Origin: Trichoplax sp. H2
Taxonomy: Eukaryota > Placozoa > Uniplacotomia > Trichoplacea
Length of the DNA stretch: 64,000 nt
Direction: 5' to 3'
Assembly: GCA_003344405.1 (NCBI GenBank)
Contig: NOWV01000201.1
Coordinates: 1 to 64,000 of the forward strand
Numbering within the stretch: the first letter of the stretch is position 1; the number at the start of each line of letters is the position of its first letter. The position numbers were made by a program, and so were the translations under genes. Under the pieces are notes generated by a model. It was not told where the DNA came from and made no database searches. It worked only from the letters and a program-made list of their open reading frames with translations. Below are positions 38,605-47,938 of the stretch, piece after piece.

Positions 38605-39060
38605 CTAAACAAAGCAACGAATACGATCATTTTTACAAGTCCGTGAGTCCATAAGAAATATACAGTAACACTAGGCTTGCTGTGTATCTCCTATCATTAG
38701 CTTGATTGTTTTTGACACTTTTTTAGATGCTATTAGTCATAATTGCGGGATAAGAACAATTTAGTAATTACTTTCTCTATTTTCTTTCTAAACAATCTTT
38801 AATTGCTGCTTTTAGCAAATGAAGTTGCACGTGTATCATCCAGTATAGCACAATTCAGCAGTATTGTAAATGTGATTACCGTCAATTTATTTGCTATCGA
38901 CTAAAGCAGGTACTATGCTATATTGAGTCCATTTTAAGTTCCAGCTAGCATGAATATATCCTGCATCATCTCCACTAGAAAATAGGATTCAATCCAAAAA
39001 AAATTTCTCACCTGAGCTAGACGATTGATTTCGGAAATGAATCCAGGATGCGCGTACGCC
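38605..39060 (-). other. 5'UTR intron and probable leader exon of the carboxypeptidase
   Basis: On the minus strand, CAATCGTCTAGCTCAG followed by the donor GTGAGAA ends a putative leader exon at 39012, and TTTGTTTAG ends the intron at 38605, just before GAAGGTC-ATG. The same donor and acceptor are preserved in the duplicate (donor at 42524), which supports a real transcript structure. The 5' limit of the exon is unknown. Confidence 0.6.
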
Positions 39061-39094
39061 CGTATTTAGCTACAGCAATTAGTAGTGTATACTG

Positions 39095-39230
39095 TATAGT
39101 ACCGTACAGTACGGATGTACGGAAAGTGTTTTTTAGCTACAAGCTCTACAGTACTGTAGGGTACTGTACACTGTACTGCAGTGTACTGTACACTGTACTG
39201 CAGTGTACTGTACACTGTACTGTCAGCGAC
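39095..39230. repeat. 22-bp palindromic GTACTGTACACTGTACTGCAGT repeat
   Basis: About three tandem units built from TGTACTGTACAC and the palindromes CTGCAG and GTAC, preceded by related sequence (ATACTGTATAGTACCGTACAGTAC). It lies just upstream of the carboxypeptidase leader exon, so it is in a promoter-proximal place. The same TACTGTAC motif occurs in other spacers here (for example 46390-46500). Confidence 0.85.
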
Positions 39231-39442
39231 TTGGGAGACAGATATCATCTCCAAATTTCCTCCTATTCTGGCATCATTGCGTCGGTTATACATTAGCAAA
39301 ATGAACTGTAATGAAAGAATCATTTGGAAAAGAGGTTGATCGATTTTAATGCTTGCTAACTCAATCTTAAACCTTTTGGTAAATGCTGTGAGAAAAAGGC
39401 TAACTACTGGAGTGTGTAGCTGAATGGAAATGATGAGGGCGG

Positions 39443-39724
39443 TCACGAGGCAAAAGCGTCCTTGTCACGAGATACATGGCTTGGGTCACTTGACCTGATC
39501 ACGCTGGATGGTTTTGTATGATCGCGTTTGTATAGCCTGCGTGCATCTGCCATATTATGGTTATAAAATGCTGCAATTTCTCTTTCCAAATCTGGCATGG
39601 ATTTGAGCCTACTGGGATATCGATGGTGCTGACTGATATCAGAGAAACTGCTAATATCCAGTGCCTGATTGCACAATGTACAGCATGGATGAGTGATCAG
39701 GAATAGACTACCGGTGTCTTCCAT
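39443..39724 (-). CDS. Hypothetical small open frame, unrecognised
   Basis: An open frame of 93 codons from the first ATG (MEDTGSLFLITHP onward), open a further nine codons upstream without ATG. It contains CCTLCNQAL and an Arg-rich C-terminal part (ARRLYKRDHTKP) and ends DKDAFAS. Composition is less AT-rich than the flanks. There is no signal peptide, TM or domain that I recognise. It straddles the right edge of duplication copy A; the other copy keeps only a trace of its end. It may be an exon, or chance. Confidence 0.25.
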   Translation of the reverse strand: MEDTGSLFLITHPCCTLCNQALDISSFSDISQHHRYPSRLKSMPDLEREIAAFYNHNMADARRLYKRDHTKPSSVIRSSDPSHVSRDKDAFAS

Positions 39725-39751
39725 ATCAGTACCTGTGTCAGTATCATACAA

Positions 39752-40179
39752 GCTTTTTCTTTTGATCTCGAGTGATCATAAGAAATGATTTGTAGTTCCC
39801 TACCTCTGTCCGAGGTTAGACTGAAGGACCGTTTTGATCAGCCTCGAAATGATGTGGATGATTCTTGATCGAAATGCGCAGTCAACAGTGAACTTAACGC
39901 TCTCGAAAGTTGATGACCGACCAAACATTTCTAAGCTATAAATATAAGTATGATGACGACTGCTATCAACCTATTCGTAGGCGTAATAGCCTCTCTATTA
40001 CTATTAAATTAATGAATGCATTGATTAATGAATAATTGAATTACACTCGCACTTGGTGCGGTAGTTACCGATGTCATCATTCATCATAGTATAACTAAAG
40101 TATATAGTCGGAAAGAGATTAGAAGCTATTTTTTGATCTAGTGTGATAACTACGTGTATAATATACTCTTCCAGGGTAC
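39752..40179. other. Spacer between duplication copies
   Basis: No gene recognised. It contains a short open minus-strand stretch near 39790-39930, followed by a donor-like CAGAG-GTAGGG, which might belong with the 39443-39751 frame, but the phases do not join. Confidence 0.35.
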
Positions 40180-40551
40180 TAGTCGTACTTTAGGTCTATT
40201 GACAAATGATCATAAAAGCCAAAAACATAGCGTGACCAATGAAATCATTGAAACATTTGAAGGCAAGAATTTTTTGTCTCGTAAATGAAAATTGAATTCA
40301 ACTTTATTGTCATATGCTAGGCCAATTGGATGTAGGAGTCGTATATCCATGTTAATCAGGCCAATCTTTAAATAGTTTAGACCGAGAACATGCAATCAAA
40401 ATTAAGAATACCGTCATCGATCGATATCATATCCAATACTAAAAGAATACAACATAACAGATTAATCAAGCAACCGATAAATACTATTTTTAACAGTACA
40501 GCATCGGCAGTAACTGAACAAATTCTGTCATGGCATATCTATGAATATCTG

Positions 40552-40735
40552 ACATGGTAAATCCCCAAGGTTGGACTAGGATAGTCAAAATTTCGAGGTT
40601 GATTTGTAATGTCTTTAGGATTAGGGATCGAGTCTGGGAGCGAGTGGCGAATGGTAAGGTTTGGTTAGGTTTAGTTTTAATAATAAAAAAGATTATGTTG
40701 GGTCAATCCTAGCAACATAGCATTTACACCTGCTA
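40552..40735. mobile_element. Dispersed non-autonomous element, copy 1
   Basis: About 180 bp present here but absent at the homologous site in copy A (between TATATCTATATCT and GATGGCTATAAACTATTTC near 37015-37045). It is similar to 42950-43150, sharing CAAAATTTC then GGGTTG-TTTGTAA, GGGTCGAGT and GAATGGTAAGGTTTG then GGTTTAGTTT. The ends carry imperfect inverted CTAGGAT(T)G(A)C motifs, as in MITEs, but target-site duplications are not clear. A SINE origin is also possible. Confidence 0.6.
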
Positions 40736-40909
40736 TATAGATGGCTATAAATTATTTCGAACACTCTGTTCTCGTCGAGTTGACTCTTTCTTATTTATAC
40801 GATGAAAGGTATAGTTTGTCTTTTAAGTAGAAAATACTTTCAGTACTGTAAATCCTCAACAAAGAACCTCATCCTCTAAAAAACGCTAGATCTCCTCGAT
40901 CATTGTCAA

Positions 40910-41504
40910 TTAGCTTTTCTTGGCGGCGGTACTGTAAGGCTTGTTGTTGATAAAGTTATATATCATTTGGTATGCTTGCTGAGGTCTTAATGCTGGTATG
41001 GTTATGGCTTGCACCTCGAATTGTCAAGAAGTCAATCTTGTCATAACGCTCGACGAAACCTCCCACTTGTTTACCGTTGATATCCTTGTAAAACCATGGC
41101 TGTCTTGGCTTGATTACTTCCCCTCTTTCAACTTCTGACCGCCCATTGATCACCTAAGAAATTGCAAACCGTATCGACATCTCCATTATAAACTAAGCCT
41201 CTGACTTTCTTCAGGAAACTGGGGAACATTTCTACAGTTTCGGTATATTGCCTCCGATATTTTGGTTTGACTGCAATGCAAGGATTAATGGAGCCTGACT
41301 GGGATTTTTTAGTAGCTTCTGCGAACCAATAATGTAATTGGTTTGTCTTTAGTCCTTTTAGGCAGCCAAAATAATGCTTAAACGATGGGGATGAGGTAGA
41401 CCCGGTAGACTCTTGACCAAATCAGGATTCTTTGGGGTAGCATGTGCAATACTCGGTACTGCAACCGCTAAGATGCAGGTAGATAGTAGAATTTGCTTCG
41501 ACAT
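40910..41504 (-). pseudogene. Carboxypeptidase pseudogene with internal deletion
   Basis: Duplicate of the S10 carboxypeptidase. The first part encodes MSKQILLSTCILAVAV then PKNPDLVKSLPGLPHP, then loses frame (a single G missing near 41391). Sequence matching parental 37573-38370 is deleted (junction near 41275-41280), so the GESYAG nucleophile is gone. The second part resumes at ETVEMFPSFLKK, VYNGDVDTVC and ERYDKIDFLTIRGA, but an inserted T destroys GHTVP and shifts frame again. Both catalytic Ser and His are lost. No functional product is expected. Confidence 0.93.
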
Positions 41505-41809
41505 GATCTTCCTAAACAAAGCAAATAACATTATCATTTTACAAGTTAGTGAGTCCATATACAATATACAGTACGGTAATTTCTACAAATAGAATCTGAG
41601 AAAGAGTTAACTACCGTTGCTGTGTATCTCCTTACTCCTATCATTAGCTCAATTATTTTTGGCTTTCTCAGATGCTATTAGTAGTAATTACTGGATAAGA
41701 ACAATTTAGTTATTACTTTCTCTTTATATCTTCTTGTATAAACAATCCTAAACCGCAGCTTCTAGCAAATTACGTAATGCAAATTATAGCACAATTTACA
41801 AGTACTAGT

Positions 41810-41843
41810 GCAAACTCCCGTCGCTTTGCTGACGGGAGTTTGC
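41810..41843. other. Perfect 13-bp hairpin
   Basis: GCAAACTCCCGTC, an 8-base loop (GCTTTGCT), then the exact reverse complement GACGGGAGTTTGC. It lies in the 5' intron region of duplication copy B. The homologous place in copy A reads straight from a TTGTAAATGTG-like sequence, so the hairpin was inserted in B or deleted from A. Its GC content is far above the surroundings. Confidence 0.85.
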
Positions 41844-42949
41844 GATAATGTGCTCATTTAACAGATAGTATTACCATTTGTCGTAGACCTGTCAGAGGTT
41901 CAGTAACTTTATACCGTATAGCGAGTAAATTTTAGAAAATTTACAGTAGAAATACGTATGTACTATACCTTACTTACTATTCGCATCAGAGACTACTAAA
42001 AAGACAGGACAGGAAACGGTTCAAACTAAAGTGCTGTACATTAGTATACTGTCCACGATTGACATCCGAATTAGCTGCTAAGTAGATTTTGTGCTGAATG
42101 ATTTCATTAGCACCTAATGTACTATTATTATACTGGATAAGGGTAGTTATTCTGTTTATTTCAGACAAGGAAGGGCATATAGATTACAACTTCATATACA
42201 TATAACACTTACTTATTACTTAGATACGCTGAAATGGCGTATAAAGATTTAATGTCAACAAAAGCGTACGTTTCAATAACCCGCATAAATTACTCAAGTT
42301 CTAGACATATTGTACTGTATGCAAAGGCCATGCATAGTACTGCAGCATATCGATATAAATATCACAATAAAAGATAAATCTACTGCAGTATCCGTTTTGG
42401 ATTTTTCTGTGCATGTATGTCTTGTGATTGTGATTACTGTATTCAATTTGCGATACGGGACAGTCATTCACTGGCGTACGAGTTAAGCTAGTTATGAAAT
42501 AAATAGAACAAAATTAGTTCTCACCTGAGCTAGGCGATTGGCTTTGGAAAAATAAATATGTTCATATAGTATAGCAGTACTATATACTTCTGAATACAGT
42601 AGTGTACAATAGGGATTTCAGGATTGTACCCAGTACGTTTGTAGACGTCCGTGTAAATTTGCATTCATCAAGGTACAATAAAATGGCTAGCAAAAAAGTC
42701 GGCCTCCATATTCTATTCTTGTCACTGAAAAGCCCTTTCCTGCCCCTTTCTTTCTTCAGTAGTCTCTGCCGTACAGTGCTGTGCTAATGTATCGAATTGT
42801 TACTTGGAGCTCTTCATCTTTATAGCCCCCAAAAGGTCCTGTATACTGTACAGTGTACTTATTTGCTGCACTATCACAATCATAATAAGTAAAGAATTAT
42901 TTCGTTGGCGCTAACCATTTTCTATGTGTTCTGGTCAAAAATCTTACCA

Positions 42950-43150
42950 TTGACTCACATAAGCCTAGGATTGACTAACCCATTCTAGGATTGGCCAAAA
43001 TTTCCGGGTTGGCTTGTAAAGCCTTTTAAGGTTAGGGGGTCGAGTTCGGTGGCTCGTGGTGAATGGTAAGGTTTGATTTGGTTTAGTTTGAAAGAGAAAA
43101 ATGGTAAAGACATAGCTAGGGTTGACCATGCTTCAGGGATTAACCATTTC
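42950..43150. mobile_element. Dispersed non-autonomous element, copy 2
   Basis: Related to 40552-40735 along most of its length. It is absent from the matching site in copy A near 39285. CCTAGGATTGACTAACCC near the left end and the reverse complement of GGGATTAACCAT at the right end suggest imperfect terminal inverted repeats. It has no coding capacity. Confidence 0.6.
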
Positions 43151-43708
43151 ATATACTGTACATTAGCGAATTGAACTGTAATGAATGGTGAAAGAATCAT
43201 TTGGAAAAGTGATTGATTTTAATGCTTGCTAATTCAATTTCAAATGCTTTCGTAAAACACGGTGAGAAAATGACTGTTGTCGTGAGATGCATTGCAAAGT
43301 GTATTGGGAGTATAAAAATGTAAAACATGTATTAATTTTCATTGCATCCAAGTCAATCAATTTCCTTTCATTGAATTGCTGATTGATAAAATTGAAATTT
43401 TATTGATTCATATTATCGCTCCAGTTTGCCATAGCAACGAAATTTTGTGTTTATGTTACTACATTGCAGAGACTGATTGAAGCAGAAAAAGCAGTAAATC
43501 AATTAAAAGTGATCTCTTTCAATCAGCATTAGCATTCGTTTATGCTGTAGAGTGGTAAAAAAAAAAAAAACACTTTACATTGTATGCCATAAACACTACA
43601 CTACAGAAAAGGAGTCCTTGCACGCATTTCTACTCGAAACATGATCGATCACTATCATATCGAAATTGGGTAAAGCCGATCGAAGAAAGACGGTGTTGTT
43701 TTAAACTC

Positions 43709-43969
43709 ATGCTGAGTTTGCCTTTAGTACTTGTAGCAATCATTCTTTCATCAATAATCCAGAATGTGGATCAATGTTGATCTCAGAGACCGGTTGGATC
43801 AAGTCGATCCGACGGATCTACTCCCTTCAACTTTTTCCGTCTGCTAAACCTACCTCCGTATATTTATAATCGACTTCATTTTCTTAACTCCAAAAATCAA
43901 CGTGTACTCCTTGTGTCCGAGTATGGACAAGTAGGAGAAGACTTCAACCCAGAATGCAATGGAGGGTAG
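43709..43969 (+). pseudogene. Possible secreted small protein interrupted by in-frame TGA
   Basis: An ATG opens a strong signal-peptide-like segment (MLSLPLVLVAIILSSI, then IQNVDQC), followed by TGA at 43778. The same frame then stays open for 62 more codons (GSTPFNFFRLLNLPPYIYN, then NSKNQRVLLVSEYGQVGED, NPECNGG) to TAG at 43969. The second part is less AT-rich than the spacer. No intron of sensible size could remove the TGA. It could be a pseudogene, a selenocysteine codon, a sequencing error, or a chance open frame. I recognise no family. Confidence 0.28.
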
Positions 43970-46900
43970 AAATTATACGACTAGTATTGTAAACAAGACC
44001 TTTACTCCACTACCAAAATTAACACTCGCGTTCAATGATCAAGAGGAAGAATAAATTGTCATCATAATAATTAATTATTCTTCGATACCTTTGACGTCAC
44101 GGCATAGCATATTACAGTGGAACAATTGGTACCAGGTAAATGTTAGCATTTTTTTGAAAAAAATGGAAATATCACTACCGCCCAAAAGAAGGACAGCACA
44201 TTCATGCTTGCTCATTAATCACTTGTGTGTATTGTTCATGTTTTTCATGATATAATAAGTCAATGTTGGAAATGTAAAGTTGAAATTAGGATCGACTGTC
44301 TTGTCTTATTGTTAATCATTAGCGGCGGCAACACCCGGACTTGACGATTTTAGCCACAGTATATGTGCACATAGACATTGTATCGAATGGATCGATCTTT
44401 ATACGATCTCTAGTAACACTGCCAGTAGATACGGGATAGAATCGTACGTTGTAAATAGTGTTTTAGCAGACTATTAACACTAAAGTACAAACTGATTTTA
44501 CTTTGGCTCTCATTTGAACCTTATATTACAATCTGGAACAATCTCAGTCATTCATTGTCTGTTATACACTATCATAATCACTAAAGGTTCTGTAGTTGTG
44601 ATAGTGGCTTTTAGATAAATTAAGTTAAATCTTTCTCCTTAAGTGAAGGGTTAGTTACATCGATTTACGATCGATCATCAATACTTTATCATCGCTAAGC
44701 TTTGGTTAGGAAACTGTGTGTACATTATAAGGCACTGATCGGTGGATTCAACTTAAAGGTTTGCAAGCGATTAAGAAAATTAACCTATTTCTTGTGCATG
44801 ATGAAAAAGTTATAAATGATGTGCAAGTAATTTCATTACTGCAATATGCTTTCAATTATCAATTAGGTCGATAGATATTATTATACCATCTGATATGCTA
44901 CTTCATTAAGTAACTTTGCTTTCTTTGGCACTTTCGTCAACGTACGTTCGCTAATATAATTCGAATTAAATGTTCTCCATTTTGACTCCAACAACGCCAA
45001 ACAAACTTTTCTCGACTGAGTAACAACTTTCATGATCGAAGTAATTTATGTACATGTTACCTACGACGTATTCAATTACAACTTTAAGAAGTAATTTGAA
45101 GTTATCACAACTGATCTACTACGATACCATGATACCGAAGGTACTGTTTATATTTTACAAGTATCTTGATGACGGAACATGCACGATTGCAGATTATTTT
45201 ATTTTATTTTATTTATAGTTATTGAAGAATTACACAGTGGTATAACGCTGTGAGTTTGAATTATAATAATAATAATAATCATTACTACGCTCGTTTGGGT
45301 ACAGATAGTAGGAACGCGATTTTTCAGTCAAACACTATTAACTGCTAACAGCGCAACAAAAGTACAATCGCATTTCTGCGAGTTAATATTCGATGATGCA
45401 TGAGATTACTGATAGACTCAAGGTTAAAATTCTAAAAGATCGATAGTGATAAAGTCCTTAACATAATTAGATTTGTGGTGTTGTAAAGGATATCGCTTAC
45501 GATCGTATAATAATTTTGAAAGGAAAATTTCTCTCCAGCTTCGTAGCTAATCTAACAGTCTCAACTGTAAGTGTATAGGACAGTACTTATGTCTGCTTAG
45601 ATAACTCTCTTTCTAGTATACGTATTCACAAAATGCTTTTTAAATTTGGCTCGATACTGAATTGGCAGAGAAAACTAACGTACAACACAGTAGGAAGAGC
45701 ATCGCGGTAGGCCTAGTTGATCATCTTTTTCTATTAGTACTTGACATGCTGACGGACAGTACTTGCATGCACGTGAGATTGAAGTTGTTTGTAATCCTGC
45801 GGTTCATTGATAGAAATTAATTACTAAATAATATTGTAATTATATCTGGCAATCCTGTTTATTAAGTTTAAGCAAACTTTTCGTGCTATCGTTGACAAGA
45901 TAATAATGTATCTATCTATTAGTGTGCAATGATACCAGTTCATGAATACTTGTATGAACGTACGATTATCATTATGGCGGATCTATTTATAAGGCCCATC
46001 CGATGCAGGCACTATACTGTAAATGAGCGAAAGTTGTAAAGAGGATTGAGATGATGGCGAATCCAATTCAGTTCCATGGCAGTATACAAACTTGACAAGA
46101 TTATGTACTGTATTTTTAGCCTTCTTGGCCAGCAGTATTCGCCGTCTCAATCGATGCAATATTAAAATTTCATGCTGTGACATAGTATCTTTGAACGCTT
46201 CAACTCAATCATGACAACAATGAATCCTTGTTTTTATCCTTCCACAGCATAGAAGGAATAATGAATTGAGAAAGGGCAGAGACAGTAATTGTCCTCTAGT
46301 CCTAATTATCCCCATTGAAGGCATTGAGCTTGCTAACCAAATTACAATCGGCCATTTTAGTTTGATAGCTCTGAATTGTCAACAATCTACAGTACTGTAT
46401 GTTGCTATACTGTAGCGTGTTGTAAGAATGTACTGTACAGTTCAATACACATCAACTTAACTGTGGACTGTAAAATCGACAGTGCACAGTACTGTAGAAG
46501 CCAAGTTACTTCCTTGACTCCGAATTGCTCATTGCTTATTCTGTCTTTCCTTCTCCTTGAATTTGGAGAAAATGGTTCAGCAATGGCTGCAATATTGACT
46601 TAGATGGAGTGTTGATTACAGTATGCTATACTGAAGGTGTTAAAAAGTTGGAATAGTATGGTTGTATTCATAATTAATCAAGATTAAGTGGATGAAAGTG
46701 GTCATACACCAGGCACAACAACCTTCTTAACCCTAAGGTTTTTGTTATTCAATTCAATGAAGGCCAGACCTATTGCTTTACTTGCAAATGATATTGTAAA
46801 AGCATCGGATAAGCATTTAAATCAATTTATTGTGCTTGTCTTCCTCCATATTGAACTACAGGAGTACACTCACATTTCAATATTGACTAATTCCTACGGT

Positions 46901-47938
46901 ATCGCTAGGAGGCCATACTACACATTTCTGAGCCGAGCTACTGTCAACGAGCAAACCCAAATTGAATTGAAAAATCAAAATTACAGTACGGCTACATAAA
47001 CATCTATTAACATTGACTACATGATGTAAAGGTATACAGTTGTGATTATAATTGTGCGGAATATCTACAATACTATCGACATCATCGGATTAAAATCGTA
47101 ATCAATTGTATACCAAGAAAAGAATGTTACATAATTTACAAAGTAGCTGTGATAGCAACTTGTACTATACAACTTATAGAACAAACTTATTCCCAAAATG
47201 TCCAACAACAAATGAAACTGATACTCTTTAAAAGATGATTTGATTGACGATATAAACGTAAAAATATAATGATACTGCTATTGAACGGGTTAAAGTATGC
47301 GCTGATACTATAATAAATTGTCATCATGCAAAATTTGATCCTTAAAAGAATTCAATATAGACCGAAAGATGGCCGAGAAAAAGGGACTAAAATAGTGAAT
47401 ATTGATGATATTGAACATTCAAAATACTATATTCATCTATCAATCATATGATGGTGGTAGCTGTGATGTGAAATAGACGATATTGCGCTTAAAGTAGACG
47501 TAAATCAATTCAAAACATGGATAGAGTAGACATAACATACTGTACAATGCACAGTCGATCGACGCTATTTATACTACACTACTACGTATACATCAACACA
47601 TTTATGCTGCAAAATGCAATTATACCTCACGCGTTATATCGAGTTGTATTTCGTGTACCATAGATGTGCTGTTATCCATAATTATGTTGAAGACTTAAAA
47701 TTATATACAACGAAGGTGATGGAAAGAGTTCATTTGTACCATCTTTCCATACTTGAATTAGAACTATCTACGCGTACCTAATCAAAGAATGAACTTGCAA
47801 TTGTTAATTGAAATCGGAATGCTCCAGATACATGACTAGATTATTCTAGAAGAGTATCAAGGATAAAATTAGCCATGCATAGCAGCTAGTATAGTAATAA
47901 AAAGACGATATTTATCTATTCTTATGTGTTAATTATAG
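43970..47938. other. Intergenic spacer, no gene seen
   Basis: About 4 kb of AT-rich sequence. It contains a short TTTTA microsatellite (about 45194-45222), an AAT run (about 45263-45280) and several TACTGTAC-type palindromes near 46390-46500. The 103-codon frame at 46688-46999 starts with GTG, has no protein features and is within chance expectation. A TTATAG acceptor-like site right before the FRRS1 ATG suggests that a 5'UTR exon of that gene lies somewhere in this spacer. Confidence 0.45.

Larger units (their letters stand above)
36720..39480. repeat. Segmental duplication, copy A (contains intact gene)
   Basis: The carboxypeptidase gene and both flanks are duplicated at 40180-43300. The left end starts near GTACTAGTCGTACTTTA, and matching blocks continue through the 3' flank, gene, 5' intron, 5'UTR exon and upstream AATCATTTGGAAAAG sequence. 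The right limit is approximate. Confidence 0.88.
40180..43300. repeat. Segmental duplication, copy B (contains pseudogene)
   Basis: Matches 36720-39480 in order and orientation. Relative to copy A it has an ~800-bp deletion inside the gene, two insertions of a dispersed ~180-bp element (about 40552-40735 and 42950-43150), a hairpin insertion at 41810-41843 and numerous indels. It is longer than copy A despite the deletion. Confidence 0.88.

Noticed and set aside
39443-39930. Two-exon minus gene joining 39790-39930 to the 39443-39751 frame
   Set aside because: The donor-like CAGAG-GTAGGG and the only nearby acceptor leave incompatible phases, and the implied intron would be about 45 bp.
46688-46999. 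103-codon plus frame
   Set aside because: It starts with GTG, has no domain or signal peptide, and frames of this length are expected a few times by chance in a window of this size and composition.
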